A DNA stretch of 64,000 nucleotides from Chenopodium formosanum (Eukaryota; Streptophyta; Magnoliopsida; Caryophyllales; Amaranthaceae): positions 82,834,295 to 82,898,294 of the forward strand of contig CM044874.1 of assembly GCA_024500155.1 (NCBI GenBank). The letters are read 5' to 3'. This document shows positions 49,006 to 60,026 of this stretch, piece after piece. Numbering within the stretch: position 1 is the first letter of the stretch; each line of letters opens with the position of its first letter. The translations under genes were made by a program, and so were the position numbers. Below the pieces are notes generated by a model that worked only from the letters and a program-made list of their open reading frames with translations, did not search any database and was not told the DNA's origin.

Positions 49006-51803
49006 ACTATTAGAATTGAATTTGCAAATTCGATTCAAAATGGAGCTAAGAAACTTAAACTTGAACACTTAGAGATAAAATAAGCATAGATACATTTCAT
49101 CTTCATTTATTGCTGGAACCAAGATGAAATAAAATTACCAATGAATTGAAGTATACATACAATAGAGAAATAGTAGAATAAACAAAGATGAAAGCACTAC
49201 TTGTATGAATTATGACAGTTAATCATGATTCTGCTCCATCAACAAGATCTTGTATTATTCTTGTAGAAATTCCATACCACCAACAGTTAATGAAGTAACA
49301 AACTTACTCTTCGTTGCCGTCTCTACTCAAGCAACATAAGCTCCAAAAAAAGCATCTTACCATACCACCAAAGAAATGACTCGTCCACCAAATTACCATG
49401 ACCTAGACCCCTGAGCTCAATACTAATGATCTATCCATTGCATCCTTTCTAAAAACCAGAATAATTCACATGACACCTTACCAATCTTAGGGTTACACAA
49501 GGTTGTGAAAGAAGGAACAGGTACTTCTTTTCAGCCAATCGGACTTAACAGGCTTGATTAGCAATTAAGTAATAATATCCACATATTAATAACACAAAAT
49601 CAAAACACCAACCGTGAACTCCTTATTTAGTTATTCTCACTCGATAGGCTCAACCAGACAACCTAATCAACCCTATTCCAACATGACTCCTTAAAAGAAT
49701 CAAACTAAGATAACAATAAAAACAAGCACTTTTTCTCAGTTGATCAAGTTTCACTCTCAGTTCAGCTCTGTCAGCCTTCCTCCATTGTTCGACTTTTCTA
49801 CAATTACCTAAATATCTGAAGTTTGGTGCACATCACTTGCATTTTATTTTTTTATATGTTTAATCAGCAAAAATATTTTCATTTCTACAGTTACATTCGC
49901 AAAGACATTTTTGGACCAGTGCCAGAGAAAACCAATATAGCAGGCCCTAATACTCATAGCTATTTCATCACTTTTTCAGCTCAAAGAAAGACAAATAACA
50001 AAAGGAAAGCAATTTGAGAGACCATGGAATAAGAAATTACCATATGAATTCCCAATCTCCGTAATACTTGGAACAGAGCAGACCAACACCACACTGGCTG
50101 CAAGCAAAAACCAGTTCAGAACAGGAATGTAGATCTGGCCCATGAATTTTCGAGATGTATGGATAATTTTAAGTCGAGGAAAGCAGCCAAGTGCAGTTGA
50201 TTGCTTTATACACGAAAATGTAGCAGTAGTCATATCTCGACTAGCAATTAGTGCTGCAATGTTAGCAATAATGAAAACAGGCCAAAAGGCACCACCTGAA
50301 AAGGCAAATGAAACATTTTTAGTGTCTCTTTTCCCAGTAATATGGATATAACAGAAGAAAATGCTTTTTAATCTACAGATAACACCCTCACCCTTCATCC
50401 AACCCCAAGTGGATAAAAAGAACCTACATTGCTCCAACTATCCCATGCTATCGAAAGGTAACTAGGGTAGTAGTATACTAGTATCCTAGTCAAAGCTTAC
50501 ATATTGAGTTGCTAATCAGCTGCAAAGAAGTAAGAATGGAAAGAACAACCAAAGGGACAAAACACACACACACACACGCACACATAAACACTAGGGCCAA
50601 CTGATAGGAGCATAGGGACAACAATAGCTTCTCCATCTATATAGGTCATCAAATGAAAATTTACCATGGCCATTCTAGCAAACAAAGGCCATAGAATTTG
50701 TATTTTAGTAACTCACATTGAGCAAACCCAGGCAAACTTACTAAGGAGTAATATTAATGAACAGAATCCCCATCCTCCCTGGTGGTAAAAAAAGTAGCCC
50801 ATATGGAAAACATTACGCCAATGCTTAATCAAAGGTAAGAACACGAGGCTAGAACATGCACAAGACAAAAAGTATTATAGTAGTAAAACATATAAAGCTA
50901 AGGCTTCTTTCACATCTCTCATATAGTCAAATCTTCATTCTATTTGAGAAAGGTTGCTGTTTAAGTTTGAAGTGCAAAAGAAGCCTGAGTTGAAAGGTTA
51001 ATGATGCAATGCCGAGAATATAATTGATTATGCCCAACATACTTGAATGAACAGTAAAGCTACGGTACAAGGATAAAACTTACTAGGTACAGATGAGTAA
51101 AATGCTTGGGCGCAATCTCCTGGATTCTGCATGAGGTAAGCTGCCTGGCCAAGGTATCCCAAAAGGAGGCATGGAAATACAAGAAACACAAAAGTGAGCT
51201 GCAAACAACCAACAAAAATATCAGTGAGATATTTTATGATTCAATTTTATATTCTTGTAAAATCAATAAATCACAGAAAGTGGTTAATAGCCCAAGCCAC
51301 TTTACCTGAACTGATCTCACTGAAAAGTAGCAAAGGTCAGCAAACATAGCTTCAGAACCTGGACAGCAATTTTTCAAGTAAATTAAGTGATTTTGAACAA
51401 TGGTCAATAAATTCAATACCACTACAAAGTTAAGATACTTTCAAACTTGCAGCTCCTCAACTTTTTCTAAAAGCAAGACACTCATGGGAGTCAAGAAATC
51501 AAAATGCTAGGTAGTCTAAGTTTTAATGTTGTGATACCCTAACATCAAGCAACGATAAGAGGAGCATATTTGACCTACTCTGCTATAATACATTGAATTT
51601 TTCTATTCAAATCCAGTCTATAAGTTTAAAAAACCGAGCCATCTTAATTCTAAAGTTTCAAGTAAGTTTAAAAGACCATAGGAGCAAATTTCAGATCTGT
51701 TCTTTTAAAAGAGTAAAGACATTTAAATCAAGCAACAATAATTGGAAGAAGTCAATAGTAAGCTAAACAAGAACCAAATGTAACCGTGTGTAAGTGAGTA
51801 GGT

Positions 51804-51872
<69 letters not shown>

Positions 51873-54800
51873 GGGAGAGAGAGAGAGAGAGGGGGGGGTG
51901 CGCAATACAAATAAGCAGTGCAATAATTTACCATCAATGAATTGGGAAAATCAAATAAGATCCAGCACAAGATAGCAGTAATCATCTCATGATTTTCATC
52001 AACAGTATACTAAATGTAAATACCTGTTGCACATAGGAGACAACCCCCAAGAGCATACCAAGCCTCTATTTTGTTCCTTTTGAAATAGAAGTAGATGTGG
52101 ATAGGGTTAAAAGCCTTCCAGACATCTCGATCATACTTCAGCAAGTTGTGGATTCCAATGCCAGACAGACAGCAGAACCATATGAATAAAGCAGGGCCAA
52201 CAATGAATCCCATTTTGCTGGTACCATATCGCTGCAGGCTGAACAGGAGTATGAGAAGTGCCACAGCAACCATCACAACTTCCTCTACACAAAGAAAGAT
52301 TATAAATGATCATTGCAGGCTGTAAGGTTGGGTTAAGCCTAAAATACACCATTCAAGCCGGCAGATGTAATAAACTACGAGAAGCAGATCCAAGCAAGGA
52401 TACCATTACAAGTAGTGTACAATAGTATATTAGCATGAATGCAACTGAACATATGATACGGGGAAATGCTTGCAATTCGAAGAAATAAATAAAGAAAGAC
52501 CTTATCATGGCTGTAAGCCTGTAATATATGCCATTACAAGGAAAATAGAAATACCAAGAACCGAATAGCCACCATCAGATGTGACTATACAGCATACAGG
52601 TACTAGACTACAAAACTGAATTATGAAAAATGGGCAAGACTGGTAAATAACAATTGTTACAATTAAGCTTTCCGAGAAAGAATATACGTCAATAAGGACA
52701 TACCATGCTTAATGGCAGATATTCCAACCTTCAAACCGTCAACAGCTGACATCACTGAGAAGGAGGAAATGAAACAAAATCAGTAAAGTTAAATGTTCCA
52801 TAAAACGAATCCCCACATGACAAAGCTAACAAAAAAGCACAAAGGGAAGCACAAGGAGCAGCATAAGCACCTGACATTGCTGGGGTAACAATCCCATCAG
52901 CTATGACCATGGAGGTACCAGCAAGAACCAACATTAAAAGAAGCTTCTTCAAGCCTAAGGAATTCTCCAGACGCTCCTTGATCTTAAGAGATCTCTCAAG
53001 CTCTGGAGATGGCACCTTTAGCCTGAAGCTTGATATACGAGCATCTGATGGAAGTTGATTAGGAATGAGACTAACCCTTGCATGTCTACAAATCAATGAA
53101 TACAAAGCAAATGTACCACCTGCAGTATTACAGGCCAATAAAGAAAAGAAAGTCCAGATTAGTCAATGCAGAAAATAGCAAAATGAAGCTTGAAACAGAG
53201 TTCTAAAAAAAAAGTCCAAAGAGATTTGGCTAGTAACAAAAAAGATATACCTTCACCATCATCATTTGCCCATAAAACAACAAGTATATACTTGACTAGA
53301 GGAATTAGGATTAAGGTATACAAAACAAGCGATAAAGCACCAAGCACATCCTCTTTTCCTTTGATAGGGGCTTTGTCAAACATCACACTGAAGGTGTATA
53401 ATTGACTAGTTCCAACATCACCAAACACAAACCCAAGTGTCTGGAAAATAAGTACAACATCTCTCCAAGCACCAAATTCCTGCAAATAAGACTTTCAGAA
53501 ATCAATTTCACTTTCTGATCATGAATTCAATGTCAATAATCACACAATGGTTGGTTTCATCATAATGTATTAACAGAAGGCATGCCTTTATTCACCCCAG
53601 GAATAATGGTCCAACCATCCAGTTCAATACGGATGATAAAATAAAGAAATAAATAAATAAAAATAATAATAATTTACAAGTCCGTACAGCCTGAATGAAG
53701 GACCTGCCCAAAGTGAAATAAGGAGAGGGGCAAGCGCATTATTAAATCTATGGAGTATGGGGAACCGGCTAGCACTTTGAAGCCTACATTGTCTTTAAGG
53801 GCTCAATATAATGTTATTGTATAGGCTTAAAGTGTGGAAAATGAGAAACGAGACAAATCCCTCTACCATAACAGTATCATACCTGGACTATACCAATTCT
53901 CTAATCTCTAGTTCTCTACAATAAAAAAATAAATAGAACATTCAGCAAGCATCAGAAAACACTTATCTTAAAGAACCACTTGATATCTCCGGGGGTGACT
54001 ATCCCCCAGAATGCATCATGCTACTGATTTCCCATTCAAATCGGCAGCAGACAGACATATACCTCAGCATATCTTAAGATCATTTGATTACAAAGTAAAT
54101 TACTCTATAGGTTTCCCAAAGATTGCCCCATAGCCCCATGTTTCACTATATTAAAGGGAAGGCAAAGTTGAAGCATGTGAGTTGGTGAAAGAGAAAATTG
54201 GTGGGACCAATATAAAGTTTGTGAGATTAAAGGAGTGGTTACTCATACCCACTTACGGTATGTGACAAATTCAAAGGGACATAAAAAAAATGGATTATGG
54301 GGAAATATTTGAGGGATAGAGGAAATAAAACATATAATTGGCAATAAACTGAATATAAGAGACAGAACAAGAAGGCTATCAAACTTACCTGGAGTTAAAC
54401 TTATGAATCCTACATTCTAACGAGTAGAACTAAGAATGGTTTTTATCAGAATAGATAAGACAATCGTGCCAATGTGCCTGAAGCCCTGAATACCAGTAAT
54501 ACCACTGCTCTTGTTACTTTGCATCAGCAAACGAAGAGAATCATTAGTACCGCTTCACTAAAAACCCAAAAATATTATGATTTGATTCATTGCTTTGCTG
54601 ATTTTTATTATAAAAAGTCCTGAAATCAATTAGTGAATTTTCTGTTTGATTCAATTCCTACATTTGATCAGAAAATAATGAGATTTCTAACATTGGGGCT
54701 AGAGCAGGTCATCTACTACAGTCTAATTGTCTCCCTACAAACTTATGGCAAGGCAAGGACTACAAGTGCTTCAGCTGTTTCTCTAACTTAGGTATAGTGA

Positions 54801-56438
54801 AAGAGTTGCATAACTAATCAAGTAACTTGATGTTATCTTTGTCTCATTGCCCTGTGAAGAGGGAACCAGGCAATGGGAGCATAACAGCTTCGTTTATGTA
54901 GCTCTCTTGAAACAGCCTATGTACAAGTTGAGTTACAGACACGGCTGTATGACCCTCCAAAGACTTTTTATGTTGGATGAAATTGCATGTCTTACTGATT
55001 GTCCCCTGCTTTTATTTTGCCGGAAAGTAGCACTCCAAAATGCTTTTCCAATTTAAATTCTAGCAGTCATAGCCTCCCTGCAGTAGCTTGTGCAATTAAG
55101 GAGAAAATGCTAATTATTTTGTGTTTTATTTGGACAAGTTTTATGCTTCTTTACAAGCAAAACCTTCATGAAAGTGATTGAACAATTATTCTCTTCAACT
55201 AGAATTGGAATTCCGGTTTGCTTTTATTGAGGTTTAGTTTGGTTTTGTCTGATCTAATTTCCTGGATGAGAGAAGGTAACAGGACAAGGGACACTTTCAA
55301 ATTTCTTCCTCGTTTAAAACACAACCTTCCAAAGTTTAACATATTCTGAGGTAAAATGCAATTCCCCTTCTCCTTTGAACACCCCTTCCTTCCCCTTTCC
55401 TTACCTCCCTTCTGCCCTTCCCTTCCCTTCTCTCCCTCGTTGCTATCCAAACTCATTTTAATGATGATCTACATTAGGTTCTTTAGCTCTTTGAAATTAA
55501 GAGGAGCAGCAATGTTCTACCGACTTGCCGTGGAAAAGCACGATTCAGCTTTACTGAAATTTATTATCCTGATGATGACAAAATTTAGCTTTATGGGGAA
55601 GGATTATCAACTATTAATCCACTCTTGGATCTTTTTCCTCTGTTCCGAAATCTAATTTGATGTAAATGCCAGATGATTTGCTTCCTAAAACAATCCCAAA
55701 GTACAACTCTACCGCAATACCAGCCACAACTTCCAAATACATAACGGATTAAACAATCTAATTTCCAAACATATCCATCGCTACACTAACAGCCCCTTCC
55801 AATACACCCTACTAGGACTTCTGCCCCACGAAGATATGGAGTCGACGTAAACAGCATTACCTCAATCAGCCTATGACCGAAAACCAAAGTTCCTTGCAAC
55901 TAATTTACCTTAATGAAACAACAGCAACAATCGTCTTCTACTCAATTAAGATAAGCACATACAAATCATCTAAGTTACAGTTCATTCTAATGTACTCCAA
56001 TATTTATAGTATTATTTGAAACATTCAAACAACAAAACAGGAAAATTAATCCTAAACTCTTCACGAAACCTCAAACAGTATGACCACAAGCAAAACAAAA
56101 ACACTAAACATCAATAATAATCACAAATAAAAACAATTAAAAATGGAAGATTAAGAGAGAAAGGGAAGAACCTCAAAATCATGTCTATGAGTACCAGGAA
56201 CTTCAAGAGCTTCAACATCGAAAGAATCAACCCTAGGACCAGTACGAATCAATCTATGCGTAACAACATCTTCTTCATCTTCAGAATCTTCGCCATTCTT
56301 CGATCCTGAATCATCTCCATCATCTTCCTCCTCATCATCATCAACTCCGATCTCTGATTCAACGTCGAATTGATACACCCAACGAGACTCCATTGAATCG
56401 ATTTTCACTGGAATTTCTCTCTCCTCGCCGTCCGACAT
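47769..56438 (-). CDS. KUP7: KUP/HAK/KT potassium transporter, KUP7 type
   Basis: Ten in-frame exons: 56438-56172, 53479-53251, 53119-52871, 52754-52704, 52284-52024, 51358-51306, 51198-51084, 50295-50041, 48965-48443 and 48303-47769. They give 845 aa, near the ~858 aa of Arabidopsis KUP7. A plasma- or endomembrane carrier for high-affinity K+ uptake and xylem loading. The acidic N-terminus (DDDEEEDDGDD) is followed by the KUP7 signature RLIRTGPRVDSFDVEALEVP. The family motif is GFVFGDVGTSQLYTFSVMF; the transmembrane core includes WYALGGCLLCATGSEAMFADL. The cytosolic C-tail has an acidic linker, LERELSFIHQAKESGVVYLLGHGDIRARKDSW, and ends LMQVGMTYMV. The usual GTSPLYT proline is Gln here (GTSQLYT). 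Intron 1 is 2.7 kb. The 56438 start is the first ATG in frame; 15 bases upstream only a TTG is in frame. Confidence 0.95.
51806..51898. repeat. Poly(T)-poly(G)-(AG)n-poly(G) compound microsatellite in KUP7 intron 5
   Basis: About 46 T, then 24 G, about seven AG units and eight G. On the coding strand this is C-rich, then A-rich. Short ORFs translating to poly-Pro/poly-Lys here are artefacts. The stretch is long enough that its true length in the genome is uncertain. Confidence 0.95.
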
Positions 56439-56677
56439 TAAACAATGAATCAATTTAATTTCCGACCTGATTTCACGAAATTGGTATTGAAGAGTTGATG
56501 TTCAATTGAACTTAAAGTATAATTATGGAGGAATTGAATTCTGGGAGAAAAATGTAGGAAGAAGAAGAGAGAGAAAATCTTCTTACTTCTCACTGTAAAA
56601 ACAAAAAAATAAATAAAATTTTGCAAAAAAAAAAAAATTAAAAAAAAATAAAAAAAAACAAAATAAAAATTTAACGC

Positions 56678-56708
<31 letters not shown>

Positions 56709-56912
56709 CAAAAACAAAAAAATGACGCTAAAATTATAGCGCGAAAATGTTTATAAATACACACTTCATTCATTCATCACTTTTACATAACAAACTTCAA
56801 ATTCCACTCTCATCTTCTTCATTATTCGAAATTTTCTCTCTCATCTTCTTCATTTTTCGCAATATTTTCTCTCGTCTTCTTCATTTTCTCTAAATTTTCT
56901 CTCTCATCACTA
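56439..56912. promoter_or_regulatory. Divergent promoter region between KUP7 (minus) and KH gene (plus)
   Basis: 474 bp separate the two start codons, so both leaders and promoters must fit here. The middle is A-rich (A runs near 56627-56650 and 56682-56708) followed by 'gacgctaaaattatagcgcg'. A CT-rich repeat 'ttttctctctcatcttcttcat' occurs three times at 56815-56905 in the presumed KH leader. No defined TATA box could be assigned with confidence. Confidence 0.5.
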
Positions 56913-57392
56913 ATGACGTCAAACGGTGTTTTCATCACATTTGGTTCTTTTGATCCCATTTTTGTTCCCATTGTAGCACCTGAAGTGAGAAAGGAGGTAA
57001 GCAGTCTCAAGTTTAAACCAAATTCTTCAATATAAGTTTTTTGTGAAATTACGTATTTATTCCAATTTTAATACTCTGTTTTGTCTTCCTCTTATTTCAA
57101 TTTCAAATATAATCATATTTATTCCATCGAGATTTTTTTCCGATGTAAGAAGTAAGTAATTAGTGAAAAATTGAACTGATGCATTTTGATAAATTTTAGT
57201 GTTGAAATTTTGGTGTTGAAATTTTATGTGATAGAATGTTAGATATTCTGTTTATTTTGCTGCATTTTCAGATCGATTTCTTCATATTCAGGCATTGATT
57301 CTTCATCTTTTTCTCTGTTTTCTCTTCTATTTCGTTCAGTGTTGTTCTATTTTTCCTGGATTTATGCATTTTTGTGCTTGCAATTGTTCAAT

Positions 57393-58382
57393 TATGGCTG
57401 AAAATTCTGGTAATACACTATCTCTTAATTCAAATCCTGCTAGTGTTGTAAACACAAATTTTGAGTATGTCAAATAGTCAAAATAAATGCAACAAATATA
57501 ACTTTTATTAATATAAAAAATTTGAGTACAATCTCTAATGTAATCCACTGATTCGATTTCCACGCTACGCCGTTAAATGGCTCGATTTGTTGTAGTTGAA
57601 ACTGGAATTCCTTGATAGAGGGCCGAAAAGGCTTGATCTTGGTTTTTTTTAGAGAAGTTTAGAGAGGGTTTTTTTAGTAGAGAGGTTTTTCTCTGGATTT
57701 TTCATGTGTGTGAAATGAGGGAGGAGAGTTCTATTTATAGAGTTCTCCCAAGCTAGGGTTTCAAGATGACCACTAAATGGGCCTCATATCCATTTCCACC
57801 TCATTTCATAAATGACCCATTTAAATTAAATCAAATCCATTTTGTTGGACTTTATCATTAATTAAATGAGTTTAACTAAAATAAATAATACGGGCTAAAA
57901 TAACCCATATTAATTATGTAGTCAATATATTCAAGTCAACAATTTGACTTTGACCCGAACAATTTGTAACGACACTTGATAAAATTTTTGTGCCTACAAG
58001 TGTATATTTTCTGCATCCTTCAGAGAATCCTGCAAATCCTCTTGTTTCTGTTAAATTCAATGGTGATTGTTATAATGAATGGCAACGAGGTATGATTATT
58101 GCTTTTGCTGCTAAAAATAAGCTAGGATTCATTGATGGAACTTTGCCTAGACCTCCAGTTTCTGATGTGCTTGAATCTCAAGCTTGGGATAGGTGCAATG
58201 CAATGATAATTGCTTATATTCTGAATTCTCTAGATCCTGGAATTGCTAGAAGTGTTCTATATTTTAGTACTGCTAGAGAGATCTGGAAGGATGTTGAAGA
58301 TCGTTATTCTCATAGCTCAGGTGCTCAATTGTACTCATTGCAGCAGAGTTTGCATGATATGAGTCAAGGTTCTAGTAGATAA
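57393..58382 (+). mobile_element. Broken Ty1/Copia gag fragment in the KH gene intron
   Basis: 57393-57470 encodes MAENSGNTLSLNS and the start of a Copia N-terminal domain. After ~530 bp of foreign DNA the frame resumes near 57998 with SENPANPLVSVKFNGDCYNEW and the UBN2-type gag segment (REIWKDVEDRYSHSSGAQLYSL), ending at a stop at 58380-58382. No zinc knuckle, protease, integrase or reverse transcriptase follows, so it is a truncated relic. It lies in the same orientation as the host gene. This is a non-viral plant retrotransposon remnant. Confidence 0.75.
57468..57998. mobile_element. Putative solo LTR nested in the Copia gag fragment
   Basis: It interrupts the gag frame. It begins TGTCAAATAG and ends GTGCCTACA, giving TGT...ACA ends like many LTRs. 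Inside is a TATA-like 'gttctatttatagagttc' at about 57729 after a leader-like 'gtgtgtgaaatgagg'. The expected 5 bp target duplication is not clean (gagta on the left, agtgt on the right), so the boundaries are approximate and the LTR call is inference. Confidence 0.45.
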
Positions 58383-59264
58383 ATTTTAGTGTTAGATATT
58401 TTGAATTTTGTTGATATTTTGGTTTTTGATGAAAATTTTATGTGATAGAATGCTAGATATTTAGTTTGTTTGCCTCTACTTCATTTTCAAATATAATCAT
58501 ATTTATGTAATATGAGTTTTGGTTCCAATGTGAGAAACGAGATAATTATTGAAAATTGAACCGCCTTCTTCAATATCAGCTTCATAATTTTACGTATTGA
58601 TAAATTCGATTTTGATGTTTTTGATTATTAAATTTTGCTGTGAGATTATTCAGCTGTGTTAACTTTTCCGTCAAATTTGGTTTCAGGTTTTCATTCCTCG
58701 ATCTAAGTCCTCCATCATTTTCGAAGCTCAACAGCTAATTGAGCAAGAATCAAATACCAGAATGGAAGTTATTGATGACGGCATGCCATTAACTGTCCGA
58801 ATTTTCCTAAACGGCAGTGCTGCTAATGTGAAAGATTGCTATTGCTTAATGATGGTGATCGTGACATGATGAATCCTCCCGGCACAATTTTCAGAGGTGG
58901 AGGACCGATTGCGCTTACCGCAATATTAACAGAGGTCCGACTCAGAGCAACAAGACTTCCTATTAGGTCTTATCATGCGAGAAAGGTGATTGGTAGGGAC
59001 GGAAACAACATTCGCCTTATTTGCCAATGGTCCGAAGTCAACATAAAAATACATGAAACTCCATTTGCAACTGTTTATGCGGAGATTTTAGGAAAAGAAT
59101 CATCCTTGGCCCTAGCAGTCGGAATCATAAAACGGGTTTGCAGATATGGTGGGTTTGTGACAATGGATGTGGTGAATGAAATTGCCCGCAATGTTCGAGA
59201 GGAACAAATTGCCCGTGTTCAACAAATGGAAGGGGAGAATGAAATTGCCGGCAATAATGGTTGA

Positions 59265-60026
59265 TGAGTCATTTGTTCAGTCTGGGATTGGGTTACATAC
59301 TTACATAGTAGTTTACAAATTCTGGTAGCATAGGTACATGTGCTCTAAGAATTTTCTTATCTTTTCTTGTCTTTAATTTGGTTGAAATTTTTTTGTTTTG
59401 ATCACCAGGACTATGTTTTTCAATATAATGAACTTGGACTCACTTGTCCATAATTGAAGATTATATATTGCTATTTTTCCGTCTTGTAATTGAGTATAAT
59501 AGTTTAATTTTATTTTCTATTATACGATTGTTTGTTGTTTCTTGTTACGTAGAAGTTGAGAGTTTAAAACTAATATGATAGAATGTATAATGTATACATA
59601 TGCATGTAAATTAAAACATGTTAGCGTTAGTTAGAGCACAATAATGTTTGTACCAAGTAGAGGCTAGAAGTAGGTAACACTCGGAATTGTTTGTACCAAG
59701 TAGAGGCTAGAAGTAGGTAACACTCGGGTGAATATTAGATGAATTGAGAACAAGGAGCAAACAGCATACAAGTATACAACTAATATATTTGTATTTATAA
59801 ACTCATGCTCACAAATTTGAACAGCTCATGAGGTACCCTCAATTAATTAAAAGAAAAGAAAAAACATGAAAGAAAAAGAAAGAGAAAAAAAGAAAAGAAA
59901 AGAAAAGAATAAGGTAACATTGAAAAGATTGCAAATGAAAAGTAAACTGATCTCAGTTGTTACAGTGAAAACCTTCATTCCTTCCGTTCACGTTTTATTT
60001 TCTCAATTAGTAGGGACGATGTTGAC
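59265..60026. other. Intergenic between KH gene and methionine synthase locus
   Basis: Convergent 3' flanks. It contains a two-copy tandem repeat and a purine-rich run 'gaaaaagaaagagaaaaaaag' near 59870. No gene is seen. Confidence 0.5.
59646..59727. repeat. Perfect two-copy 43 bp tandem duplication
   Basis: 'gtttgtaccaagtagaggct' and the following 19 bases to 'taacactcgg' occur at 59646 and again at 59689 with no mismatch over 39 bp, so the duplication is recent. Confidence 0.95.

Larger units (their letters stand above)
57020..58620. repeat. Duplicated intron segment flanking the gag fragment
   Basis: 57020-57250 and 58378-58620 share 'ttcaaatataatcatattta', 'gataaattttagtgtt', 'attttatgtgatagaatg(t/c)ta' and 'ttcttcaatat'. 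The shared blocks are partly permuted, as expected of a tandem duplication that was later separated. The Copia gag fragment lies between the two copies. Confidence 0.65.
56913..59264 (+). pseudogene. KH-domain RNA-binding protein gene with a frameshift
   Basis: Exon 1 is 56913-56996 (28 codons, MTSNGVFITFGSFDPIF) with a GAG|GTAAGC donor. Exon 2 starts at 58687 after TTTCAG. The first exon-2 frame reads VFIPRSKSSIIFEAQQLIEQ, a degenerate KH-like segment lacking GxxG, and stops near 58872. The next frame, open to 59264, continues with LLLLNDGDRDMMNPPG and a better KH domain whose GxxG loop is in RKVIGRDGNNIRLICQWSEV. One base appears to be missing near 58825-58832 ('gtgaaagattgctattg'); adding one would join the frames. 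KH domains bind single-stranded RNA; the role is unknown. The 1.7 kb intron carries a Copia gag fragment and an internal duplication. It is either a young pseudogene or a sequence error. Confidence 0.65.

Noticed and set aside
48439..49068. A single 209-codon ORF as one exon to 49068
   Set aside because: Its upstream end translates a poly(T) tract; the KUP7 exon starts at 48965 after the AG acceptor.
51723..51985. Poly-Pro/poly-Lys ORFs on the minus strand
   Set aside because: Translation of the compound microsatellite in a KUP7 intron.
55199..55456. Glu/Lys/Gly-rich ORF on the minus strand
   Set aside because: Translation of a CT-rich low-complexity stretch in KUP7 intron 1.
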